This document shows positions 43,370 to 50,928 of a stretch of DNA of 52,258 nucleotides, piece after piece. How positions within the stretch are numbered: the first letter of the stretch is position 1; each line of letters opens with the position of its first letter. The notes beneath the pieces are model-generated. The model had not been told where the DNA came from. It saw only the letters and a list, made by a program, of their open reading frames with translations, and did not search any database. The DNA is from Bryobacterales bacterium (GTDB taxonomy: Bacteria > Acidobacteriota > Terriglobia > Bryobacterales > Bryobacteraceae): contig JADZCI010000031.1 in NCBI GenBank assembly GCA_020851655.1, positions 1 to 52,258 of the forward strand, in the 5' to 3' direction. The translations under genes and the position numbers were made by a program.

Positions 43370-44374
43370 ATGGGGAGCTGCGATCAGTTGGGGCGCCTCA
43401 TGCTGCTTGTTGCACTGCTGGCGCCAGTGTATTCACAGCAGTCCACCGGCGGTTGGCGGGACCCATCCCCCCACACCGTACGGTTTGTAACCGTAGAGAA
43501 AGACGTTCGGCTGGAAGTGCTCGATTGGGGCGGTTCCGGCAGGTCTGTCGTCCTCCTGGCCGGGGGCGGGCAAACAGCGCACGTATACGACGAGTTCGCA
43601 ACGAAGCTCACGAACAGCTTCCATGTTTATGGCATTACGCGGCGCGGGTTCGGCGCGTCGGGCTTTTCACCCTCGGAGAACGGCGTTGACCGCCTGCGTG
43701 ACGACGTGCTGGCCGTCATTGACGCGCTCAAACTCAACAGACCTGTGTTGGTGGGTCACTCTATCGCAGGTGCGGAATTGAGTTCGGTAGGAACCCTGCA
43801 CCCGGACCGGGTTGCGGGGCTGGTCTACCTCGAGGCCGGATATCCATACGCCTTCGACAATGGCAAGGGACCGGCGATGAAGGACTTTCAGATCGCAGGA
43901 CCTCAGCCTCCCAATCCAAGTGCCTTCGATCTGGCCAGCTTTAGCGCGCTACAGCAGTGGGATGCACAAGTTTATGGATTCCGAATGCCAGAGGCGGAGT
44001 TCCGCCAGACGTGGGATTCGGCCTCCGGCGGACGACCTCGGAGGGTCCGCGATTCCCCGGGCTTGAAGACGCTTATGGCGATCATGATGGGGACGAAAAG
44101 GTATGCGGATATCCCGGTGCCCGCGCTTGTCATCTTTGCGATCCCCAACGTTCGCGAGAGTTGGATCAACAACAGCCCAGATCCCGCTGTACGCGAGGCG
44201 GCCAAGGCCTACTACACGAAGCTTGATGCCCTAAAAGACAAACAAGCGAAGGCGTTTGAGGCTGGCGTGCCCACCGCGCGAGTGGTAAGGCTGCGGGGCG
44301 CCCATTTCATATTTCGGTCAAATGAAACAGACGTACTGCGTGAACTGCGACCGTTTGTTAAGGGACTTAGGTAG
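43370..44374 (+). CDS. Exported alpha/beta hydrolase
   Basis: A 334-residue alpha/beta-hydrolase with a signal peptide (RLMLLVALLAPVYSQ). The nucleophile elbow is GHSIAGAE, the oxyanion-hole region VVLLAGGGQTAHVYD, and the catalytic His is in RLRGAHFIFRS near the C-terminus. It could be an esterase, amidase or related enzyme in the periplasm; the lid region is not distinctive enough to choose. ATG 43370 follows GCGAGGAA by a few bases. The gene stands alone, converging with the methyltransferase gene 23 bp away. Confidence 0.8.
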   Translation: MGSCDQLGRLMLLVALLAPVYSQQSTGGWRDPSPHTVRFVTVEKDVRLEVLDWGGSGRSVVLLAGGGQTAHVYDEFATKLTNSFHVYGITRRGFGASGFSPSENGVDRLRDDVLAVIDALKLNRPVLVGHSIAGAELSSVGTLHPDRVAGLVYLEAGYPYAFDNGKGPAMKDFQIAGPQPPNPSAFDLASFSALQQWDAQVYGFRMPEAEFRQTWDSASGGRPRRVRDSPGLKTLMAIMMGTKRYADIPVPALVIFAIPNVRESWINNSPDPAVREAAKAYYTKLDALKDKQAKAFEAGVPTARVVRLRGAHFIFRSNETDVLRELRPFVKGLR

Positions 44375-44397
44375 CCCCCGCAAGTCACCTACTAAAT

Positions 44398-45066
44398 TTA
44401 GCGGACACGGAACGTGAGGATATACTGGCTGTCCGGAACGTGGTCCTTGCTCGAAACAAGCTGGAATCCGTTCGACTCGACTTCTTTCTTCACGTCGTCC
44501 CGGTCAATGCGTATATGTTCGAGCGCCAATCCACCGTTGCCCATCGCGTTCTCCCGCCTGTAGTAATCGAGGATCACAAGGCGCCCGCCAGGGCGCAGCG
44601 CGCGGCGGATCGAGGCGAGCGTATCGGCCGGGTAGTCAAAGTGATGGTAAGCATCCACGGTAACAACCACGTCGCAAGAAGCCGCCGGCAGGTTTGTGTC
44701 GTGCTCCGTACCCAGGATGAAGGTCACGTTGCCCAACCCGTCAGCCTGCGCTTTCTTCTTGGCCTGTTCCAGGAAGTCGGGGAAGATGTCCATCGCAAAC
44801 ACTTTGCCGCCGGGACCAACGGCTTTGGACAGGAACGGCAGCAGTACTCCGGCGCCGCTTCCGACATCGGCGGCGCTGTCCCCGGGCTTGAGCTGCAAGC
44901 CGGAGACAAATTCCTGCGCCCTCAGTTGGCTGGCGCGATGCGGATCGGCCAGCGTCTCGATCATTCCTTTCCGGCCTTCGGCGGTGCGATAGCGGCCGTT
45001 GGCCTTCTCGGCCACTTGTGCGCTGAGTAACGGCAGCGTGATAATCCATGCGGCAAGTATTTTCAT
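44398..45066 (-). CDS. Exported class I SAM-dependent methyltransferase
   Basis: A 222-residue protein with a Sec-like signal (MKILAAWIITLPLLSAQ). A Rossmann methyltransferase fold follows: motif I DVGSGAGVLLPFL, the acidic residue after strand 2 in VFAMDIFPDFLEQA, and motif IV VVTVDAYHHFDYP. Such exported methyltransferases are seen in Acidobacteria, but their methyl donor supply and substrate are unknown. ATG 45066 overlaps the hom stop (ATGA), so it is translationally coupled to hom. An in-frame extension to 45243 lies inside hom and is rejected. Confidence 0.82.
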   Translation of the reverse strand: MKILAAWIITLPLLSAQVAEKANGRYRTAEGRKGMIETLADPHRASQLRAQEFVSGLQLKPGDSAADVGSGAGVLLPFLSKAVGPGGKVFAMDIFPDFLEQAKKKAQADGLGNVTFILGTEHDTNLPAASCDVVVTVDAYHHFDYPADTLASIRRALRPGGRLVILDYYRRENAMGNGGLALEHIRIDRDDVKKEVESNGFQLVSSKDHVPDSQYILTFRVR

Positions 45067-46367
45067 AGACCAGACTCCATGGGCAATGCGAGGGGTGGTT
45101 CGACCAGAAACGGCAGCGGGGCCATCCTGGCAATGGCGGCCTGAACGGCTTCCCCCGGGGCCGTCTCCACGGTAATGACGAAGGGCAGGTTCTTCTTGTT
45201 GCCTGACGGCAGTTGGAGAATCGCATCGACGCTGATATTGCACTCCGCCAGGATCGAAGCGAGGGCGGCAATGATGCCCGGGCGGTCGTCCACGCGGAAA
45301 CGAAGATACCAGGCATGTTTCTGCTGCGCGACGGGGACAGCCGGGGCGGGATCGAGTTCCACATGCCCGAAGGGCGGCATGTTGCCCGCATGACCCTCCC
45401 GCAGCGCACGCGCCACCCGCATCAGGTCGCTGACCACCGCGACACCGGTGGGCAAGGATCCGGCGCCGCGCCCGTAATAGAACGTGTCGGCGCCGAACTC
45501 GCCGCGCACCCAGACCGCGTTATAGGCGCCCAGCACGCCCGCCAGAATCGTGCTCCGGGGGATCAGGGCCGGACGAACCGACAATGAGAACCCGGCCTCG
45601 TCCTGCCGGGCCGAGCACAGCAGCCGGATGGTGCAGCCCAATTGCGCGGCGTACTGAAAATCCTCCGGACCGATTCTGCGGATCCCCTCGGTATGGATTT
45701 CCGCGGCTTCAATGTGAGCACCGAAAGCCAGGGAGGCAAGCAGAGCCAGCTTGGACCGGGCGTCGTAGCCATCGACGTCAGCCGTTGGGTCCGCCTCGGC
45801 GTAGCCCAGTTCCTGGGCTTCCTTCAACACCGTTTCAAAACTGGCGCCGCGCCTTTCAATCTCGGTGAGGATATAGTTGCTGGTGCCGTTCAGAATGCCG
45901 AAAAATGCCAGGATGCGGTCGGCGGCGATGCCTTCGCGCAACACGGCATGGATGGGAATTCCTCCGCATACGCTGGCCTCCATCGCCAGCGACACACCCG
46001 CTTGCCGCGCCTGCCGCCACAAGTCCAGCCCGGCGATCGCGGCCAGTTCCTTGTTCGCGGTCACCACTGATTTGCCGCTACGGATGGCGGCTTCGACGAT
46101 TTCGCGCGCCGTGGTTGTGCCGCCGATGAGCTCGGCCACGATGTCCACGTCAGGGTTGGCGACTACATCGCGCCAGTCGGCGGACACCATTGGGGGCGCA
46201 AGGCCGGCCGGCAGAGTCCGGGATGCGGCCGAACGGCTGGAGACCGCGGTCACATCAAGCGGACAGCCCAGTTTCCGCTCAATCTGCGCGCTATTCCGGG
46301 CCAGAATTTCAAGGGTTCCACTCCCCACATTGCCCAGACCCACCACGCCGACTCTCACCGCGTTCAT
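45063..46367 (-). CDS. hom: Homoserine dehydrogenase with ACT domain
   Basis: Reduces aspartate semialdehyde to homoserine on the path to threonine and methionine. The 434-residue protein has a Rossmann motif (VGVVGLGNVGSGTLE), the Lys-containing VVTANKELAAIAG, the catalytic Asp and Lys in DVDGYDARSKLALL, and a C-terminal ACT domain (about 355-425, RFRVDDRPGIIAALASIL) for feedback control. All expected residues are present. The start at 46367 has no ribosome site, and a TATCAT box ends 8 nt upstream. It is divergent from a small exported protein and coupled to the methyltransferase gene. Confidence 0.93.
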   Translation of the reverse strand: MNAVRVGVVGLGNVGSGTLEILARNSAQIERKLGCPLDVTAVSSRSAASRTLPAGLAPPMVSADWRDVVANPDVDIVAELIGGTTTAREIVEAAIRSGKSVVTANKELAAIAGLDLWRQARQAGVSLAMEASVCGGIPIHAVLREGIAADRILAFFGILNGTSNYILTEIERRGASFETVLKEAQELGYAEADPTADVDGYDARSKLALLASLAFGAHIEAAEIHTEGIRRIGPEDFQYAAQLGCTIRLLCSARQDEAGFSLSVRPALIPRSTILAGVLGAYNAVWVRGEFGADTFYYGRGAGSLPTGVAVVSDLMRVARALREGHAGNMPPFGHVELDPAPAVPVAQQKHAWYLRFRVDDRPGIIAALASILAECNISVDAILQLPSGNKKNLPFVITVETAPGEAVQAAIARMAPLPFLVEPPLALPMESGL

Positions 46368-46375
46368 AAACGGTC

Positions 46376-46382
46376 ATGATAA
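46376..46382. promoter_or_regulatory. Possible shared -10 region between hom and the small exported protein
   Basis: ATGATAA gives TATCAT on the minus strand, 8 nt before the hom start, and TGATAA on the plus strand, 14 nt before ATG 46397. The divergent starts are only 29 bp apart. The match to consensus is weaker than at 12040-12050, and the plus-strand gene has its own GAGG ribosome site. Confidence 0.3.
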
Positions 46383-46396
46383 CAAGTGAGGTACTG

Positions 46397-46720
46397 ATGA
46401 CCTTCCGAATTCCTGCCACTGTGACGCTCGCTGTGGCTCTGGCGGCCGGTTTGGCGCCTGCCCAGCTTCCCGACACTCGAACTCCTCGAGAACAGGAATC
46501 GACGCGGCTTCCCAACGGACGCCTGCAATCGGACGAGATCGTCAAAGCGGACTTCGAGCAAAACATGAAAGACATAAAGCAGATGCAAAAGCTGCTGGAA
46601 GAAGTCCGGGCAGAGATGGAAAAGAACGACCGGTACGTCCTGTCAATGGCGAATTTGAAAAAACTGGAAGAGATCGAGAAGCTGAGCCGGCAGGTTCGGG
46701 GACGAATGCGGCGCTGGTGA
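46397..46720 (+). CDS. Small exported coiled-coil protein
   Basis: A 107-residue protein with a signal peptide (RIPATVTLAVALAAGLAPAQ) and a strongly charged helical body (EQNMKDIKQMQKLLEEVRAE, then EEIEKLSRQVRGRMRRW). ATG 46397 follows GAGG at about 6 nt; ATG 46376 is less likely. No domain is known. It could be a periplasmic stalk or chaperone-like protein, but nothing in the context decides it. Confidence 0.65.
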   Translation: MTFRIPATVTLAVALAAGLAPAQLPDTRTPREQESTRLPNGRLQSDEIVKADFEQNMKDIKQMQKLLEEVRAEMEKNDRYVLSMANLKKLEEIEKLSRQVRGRMRRW

Positions 46721-46793
46721 TGCCCGGCTTCAACACAGCTTTACGCCGCTGCGCGGAGCCTCTGTGATAGCCTGAAGCGTTTGGTGCCCGCGC

Positions 46794-47345
46794 ATGAGTT
46801 CCACCCGCGAAAAAGCTCAGTTGATGAGCGCCTCGGAGATCGACCGGACGCTGGTCCGGCTGGCGCATGAAGTCCTGGAGAAGACCAAGGATCTGGACAA
46901 GTTGGCGTTCATTGGGATCAAGCGGCGAGGTATTCCCCTGGCGCGGCGTCTGGCCAAAAAGATTGAGACTCTCGAAGACCGCAAGATTCCGACCGGCGTC
47001 CTCGATATCAGCTTCTACCGCGATGACCTGTCCACTGTTGACGTGAAGCCCGTGGTCAACGGCACGCAAATCGATTTCCCGGTCGGCGGCATGGACGTCA
47101 TCCTGATGGACGACGTCCTGTACACCGGGCGGACGATTCGCGCCGCCCTCGATGCGCTTTTCGAACTGGGCCGTCCGGCGCGAGTGCAGTTGCTCGTGCT
47201 CATCGACCGCGGCCATCGGGAATTGCCGATCGAAGCGCGCTACATCGGGCGCAAGGTCCAGACCACTTCCGAGGAGATTATCGAAGTCAAGTTTCAGGAA
47301 GTGGATGGCATTGAGAAAGTCCTGCTGTGTGAAAGGGTGAACTGA
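46794..47345 (+). CDS. pyrR: PyrR bifunctional regulator/uracil phosphoribosyltransferase
   Basis: A 183-residue PRTase-fold protein that in many bacteria binds pyr mRNA and also has uracil phosphoribosyltransferase activity. The PRPP loop is VILMDDVLYTGRTIRAAL, and the other segments (FIGIKRRGIPLARRL, LDISFYRDDL, VLIDRGHRELPI) match PyrR. It heads pyrR-pyrB-pyrC. I see no PyrR-type anti-antiterminator stem in the 73 bp upstream or in the 22-bp gap to pyrB, so how it regulates here is open. ATG 46794 fits the family; no strong ribosome site is obvious. Confidence 0.93.
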   Translation: MSSTREKAQLMSASEIDRTLVRLAHEVLEKTKDLDKLAFIGIKRRGIPLARRLAKKIETLEDRKIPTGVLDISFYRDDLSTVDVKPVVNGTQIDFPVGGMDVILMDDVLYTGRTIRAALDALFELGRPARVQLLVLIDRGHRELPIEARYIGRKVQTTSEEIIEVKFQEVDGIEKVLLCERVN

Positions 47346-47367
47346 CGGCGGGCAAGGAGTGTCCCCC

Positions 47368-48279
47368 ATGACAGGCGGACTGCTGGGAATTGAGGAACTG
47401 AGCCGGCCCGAAATCGAAAAGATTCTGGACCGCGCCCGGGCATTTCAGCCGCAGCCGGGGCAGGCGTTTCAACGGACCACCACATGCCAGGGAAAGATGG
47501 TGGTGAACCTCTTCTACGAGGCTTCGACCCGCACACGAACCAGTTTCGAGATCGCGGCCCGGCGCCTCGGGGCCGAAACGATATCCATCACGGCCTCCGG
47601 CTCGAGCGTCTCCAAAGGCGAGTCGCTGGTCGACACGCTGAACACGCTGGTGGCCATGCGGCCGCAGGCGATCGTGATGAGGCATGCGGCGTCGGGCGCT
47701 CCGCACTTTCTGGCGCGGCACCTGACTACGCCCATCGTCAACGCGGGCGATGGGACGCACGAGCATCCCACGCAGGCGCTGCTCGACGCACGCACCATCC
47801 TCGACCGCCGGGGCGCGCTCGAAGGCATGAAGATCGCCATCATCGGCGACATCGCGCACAGCCGTGTGGCGCGGTCGAATGTGTACCTGCTTTCAAAGTT
47901 CGGCGCCAATATTGTGCTGTGCGGGCCTCCTCCGCTGCTGCCGCGAGGCATGGCCGACATCGCGCCGGGTGTTGCGCTCGAATACGATATCCGGCGCGCC
48001 ATCCGGGATGCCGATGTGATCATGATGCTCCGCGTCCAGTTGGAAAGGCTGCACGAACCTTTGATGCCCGCGGGCGAATACTACCGGTTCTACGGATTGC
48101 GCCTGGAACATCTGAGCAGCGCCAGTCCGGACGTAATGGTGATGCACCCGGGTCCGATCAACCGCGGGCGAGAGATCTCTTCGGAAGTGGCGGATTCGCA
48201 GCGCTCCATGATCTTGAACCAGGTCGAAAATGGCATTGCCGTGCGCATGGCCGTGCTGGAAAGGGTTCTGCTGCCGTGA
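47368..48279 (+). CDS. pyrB: Aspartate carbamoyltransferase catalytic subunit
   Basis: Makes carbamoyl aspartate, the second step of pyrimidine synthesis. The carbamoyl-phosphate site YEASTRTRTSFE is intact, as is HPTQALLD. The C-terminal domain has MVMHPGPINRGREIS. ATG 47368 (303 residues) was chosen because AAGGAG lies 8 nt upstream; a GTG at 47359 lies within the ribosome site. The stop overlaps the pyrC start (GTGA). No pyrI regulatory gene follows, the usual arrangement where pyrB and pyrC products form a complex. Confidence 0.95.
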   Translation: MTGGLLGIEELSRPEIEKILDRARAFQPQPGQAFQRTTTCQGKMVVNLFYEASTRTRTSFEIAARRLGAETISITASGSSVSKGESLVDTLNTLVAMRPQAIVMRHAASGAPHFLARHLTTPIVNAGDGTHEHPTQALLDARTILDRRGALEGMKIAIIGDIAHSRVARSNVYLLSKFGANIVLCGPPPLLPRGMADIAPGVALEYDIRRAIRDADVIMMLRVQLERLHEPLMPAGEYYRFYGLRLEHLSSASPDVMVMHPGPINRGREISSEVADSQRSMILNQVENGIAVRMAVLERVLLP

Positions 48280-49562
48280 GACTGGTCATCCGGAACGGGC
48301 GCGTCATCGATCCGGCGTCGGGACGCAATGAGGCCGCCGATGTGGTCATCGAAGACGGGAAGATCGCCGCGGTCGGGGCCGGCCTCGACGCCCCGGGCGC
48401 GGAGATCTTTGACGCCGGCGGCCTGGTGGTGGCGCCCGGGTTCATCGACATTCACGTCCACCTGCGGGAACCCGGCTTCGAACACGCCGAAACGATCGAA
48501 ACCGGCGCGCGCGCCGCGGCCGCCGGCGGCTTTACCACCATCTGCTGCATGCCCAACACGTCGCCAGTCAATGACAGCGCGCACGTTACCAGCTACATCG
48601 TGGAAACCGCGCGGCGTCTGGCCGATGTCTCGGTCTTCCCAATCGGTGCGATCTCGAAAAGAAGCGAAGGCGAAGAACTGGCCGCCATTCCGTCAATGGC
48701 CGCCGCCGGCGCCGTGGCCATCTCCGACGACGGGCGTCCGGTGATGAACTCGCGGGTGATGCGCCGCGCCATGGAGGTGGCCCGGGCATTGGACATCCCG
48801 GTCATCGACCACTGCGAGGATCTCAACCTCAGCGCGGGCGGCGACATGCACGAGTGCCTGGATTCGTTGCGGTTGGGTGTGCATGGAATCCCCAGCGCCG
48901 CCGAAGACGTGATGGTGGCGCGGGACATTCTGCTGGCGGAGTTGACCGGCGCGCGGTATCACGTCGCGCACATTTCCACCGCGCGCGCCGTCGCCATGGT
49001 GAAATTCGCCAAGTCCAAAGGGCTGCCGGTCACCTCGGAAGTGACGCCACACCATTTTGCGCTCCACACCGGCCACATGCGCCCCTACGACAGCAACTAC
49101 AAAATGAAGCCGCCCATCCGCGAGTCCGCCGATGTGAAAGCCATTTTGGAGGGCCTGCGCAGCGGGGCCATCGACTGCATCGCCACCGACCATGCGCCGC
49201 ATGCCGGAGACGACAAGATGCAGGAGTTCGAACGCTGCCCATTCGGAATCACCGGCCTGGAAACGGCCGTCGGGCTCACCTTCGACCTGCTGGTGCATAC
49301 CGGGCTCATCTCTCTGGAGAGAATGGTGGCGTTGTATACATCGGAACCGGCGCGCGTGATTGGTTGGAAGGGCGAACTCGAACGCGGCTGCCTGAAGCCG
49401 GGAACAGCCGGGGACGTCACCGTCCTGGATCCCGCGCGTGAGTGGTCGTACGATGTCACCAAGTCGCTTTCCAAGAGCGCCAATTCGCCCTTCAACGGGC
49501 GCAAATTCCGCGGCGGTCCCGTTGCGACCATTGTGGGCGGCCGGGTGGTTTGGCGCGCGTAG
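48276..49562 (+). CDS. pyrC: Dihydroorotase, class I
   Basis: Cyclises carbamoyl aspartate to dihydroorotate. The 428-residue amidohydrolase has the metal motif FIDIHVHLREPG, FTTICCMPNTSP, ISKRSEGEELA, AISDDGRPV (a ligand Asp), an HVAHISTA strand, SEVTPHHFAL and TDHAPHAG. It starts at GTG 48276, coupled to pyrB. The same frame stays open for hundreds of codons upstream inside pyrB, a GC artefact and not a fusion. In class I systems the enzyme often needs PyrB for full activity (family knowledge). It converges with the SIS gene, 8 bp away. Confidence 0.95.
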   Translation: MRLVIRNGRVIDPASGRNEAADVVIEDGKIAAVGAGLDAPGAEIFDAGGLVVAPGFIDIHVHLREPGFEHAETIETGARAAAAGGFTTICCMPNTSPVNDSAHVTSYIVETARRLADVSVFPIGAISKRSEGEELAAIPSMAAAGAVAISDDGRPVMNSRVMRRAMEVARALDIPVIDHCEDLNLSAGGDMHECLDSLRLGVHGIPSAAEDVMVARDILLAELTGARYHVAHISTARAVAMVKFAKSKGLPVTSEVTPHHFALHTGHMRPYDSNYKMKPPIRESADVKAILEGLRSGAIDCIATDHAPHAGDDKMQEFERCPFGITGLETAVGLTFDLLVHTGLISLERMVALYTSEPARVIGWKGELERGCLKPGTAGDVTVLDPAREWSYDVTKSLSKSANSPFNGRKFRGGPVATIVGGRVVWRA

Positions 49563-49570
49563 GGCCGGCG

Positions 49571-50602
49571 CTACAAAGTCTGGGTAACTTTCGTCAGCCC
49601 GCGAGGCCGGTCCGGGTCCAGCCCTTTGACTTCGGCCAGTGTCGCGGCAAACAATTGCGCCGGAATAATGTAGGGTATCGGCGTGTACAAATCCGTCAGG
49701 CGCGCTGCCAGGCGAATCGCGTCTTTTGGCGCTTCCTGGTTCGCCTTGTCGGTGATCACCAAAGTCTCGGCCTGGAGCGACGCAAGGCGCGCCAGCATTT
49801 CTTTCATCACCGGCCAGGTGGGACCGCCCGGCGTGAACAGAAACGCCGGAAACGACTTACCCACCATGGCGATGGGCCCGTGCAACAGGTCGGCTGAAGA
49901 AAAGCGCTCGGCGACGATGTAGCAGGTCTCCATGAGTTTCAACGCAAACTCGAAAGCGTTGGCGTAATTCAACCCGCGTCCAATAGCGACCGCATGGTCC
50001 ATGAAGCGGAACCGTTCGGCGCGCGCCGAGATCGTGGACTCGATTTTGAGCGCGTCGCTCGCCCACCCTGGAATCCGCCGCAAGTCATCGAGCTTCAGAT
50101 CCGCCCCCAGCGCCCAGGCGAGCAGATAAAACGCCATCTGCTGGCCGGTGTACGTCTTGGTGGCCGCCACGCTCTTCTCCTTACCGGCGCGAACGAGAAT
50201 CGTCTCGTCGGCGATGCGCGCCAGCGTGCTGGAGGATTCGTTGGTGATGCCGAGGGTCAGAGCCCCGCACTCTTTGCCTTCCTCGAGCACCACGTTCGTG
50301 TCGGTGGATTCGCCGGACTGAGAGATCGCGACCAGGAGCGTGTCGCGATAATCCAGTTTCGAGTGATACAAGGTGGAGACCGACGGCGCGGCCAGCGCCA
50401 CCGGAATCCCGGTGGTGATCTCAATCAGATAGCGTCCGAATTGCGCGGCGTTGTCCGAGGTGCCTCGTGCGGCCAGCACAACCAAGCGCGGCCGCACCGT
50501 CTCAAAGCGCTTCTTAAGCCGTTGGATCTGGCGTAGTTGGCCTCTCAGCGTCCGGTCCAAAGCCTGGGGCTGTTCCCGGATCTCAAACCTCATCTGCGAC
50601 AT
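49571..50602 (-). CDS. Double-SIS sugar-phosphate isomerase/deaminase
   Basis: A 343-residue protein with two SIS domains, resembling the isomerase half of GlmS and the NagB-II/AgaS-type deaminases. The first domain has VVLAARGTSDNAAQFG and LLVAISQSGESTDT, and the second has FALKLMETCYIVAERFSSAD and ETLVITDKANQEAP. It lacks the glutamine amidotransferase half, so it is not a complete GlmS; a glucosamine-6-phosphate deaminase or similar is likeliest. ATG 50602 or ATG 50593 could start it; neither has a strong ribosome site. It follows the small 79-residue gene by 9 nt. Confidence 0.85.
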   Translation of the reverse strand: MSQMRFEIREQPQALDRTLRGQLRQIQRLKKRFETVRPRLVVLAARGTSDNAAQFGRYLIEITTGIPVALAAPSVSTLYHSKLDYRDTLLVAISQSGESTDTNVVLEEGKECGALTLGITNESSSTLARIADETILVRAGKEKSVAATKTYTGQQMAFYLLAWALGADLKLDDLRRIPGWASDALKIESTISARAERFRFMDHAVAIGRGLNYANAFEFALKLMETCYIVAERFSSADLLHGPIAMVGKSFPAFLFTPGGPTWPVMKEMLARLASLQAETLVITDKANQEAPKDAIRLAARLTDLYTPIPYIIPAQLFAATLAEVKGLDPDRPRGLTKVTQTL

Positions 50603-50611
50603 GGAGGAAGA

Positions 50612-50851
50612 TTACTCTTTCACTTTCAGGCTGGCTGCGTTCTCCGCGATAAAAGCTTTGATGCCCTCGGACATAGCAAGGAGTTTTTCCCACTGCTCCT
50701 TGTACAGGGTGACAGGAAACCGCCCGAGGCCGTACACCGAGACGGCGCCCTTCTCCGAAACCTTCATCGTCAAGCCGCTCGCGCGGCTCTTTTTCAGGGC
50801 TTCGTTCTCGCGGCGCAATCGTTCCAATTCCGTCAATTCCTCTTCGTTCAT
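50612..50851 (-). CDS. 79-residue conserved-looking protein of unknown function
   Basis: A small soluble protein whose first half is a short charged coiled coil (EEELTELERLRRENEALKK) and second half a compact part (MKVSEKGAVSVYGLGRFPVT, then LYKEQWEKLLAMSEGIKAF). The second half looks conserved and globular. ATG 50851 was chosen: GGGAGG lies 14 nt upstream, and a TACGAT -10-like box lies before it. A GTG at 50878 overlaps that site. It is 9 nt before the SIS gene, so they are probably co-transcribed. No function known to me. Confidence 0.65.
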   Translation of the reverse strand: MNEEELTELERLRRENEALKKSRASGLTMKVSEKGAVSVYGLGRFPVTLYKEQWEKLLAMSEGIKAFIAENAASLKVKE

Positions 50852-50928
50852 GATCTTTGAGTAAGCCTCCCGGTTCACAATCGTACAACACGGCGGGGGG
50901 GTGGAAACAACGCCGCGGGCGAGGAAAC

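Noticed and set aside
47484..48275. Possible pyrB-pyrC fusion from an open frame running into pyrC
   Set aside because: The frame inside pyrB does not encode pyrB residues; the GTGA junction and family N-terminus set the pyrC start at 48276.
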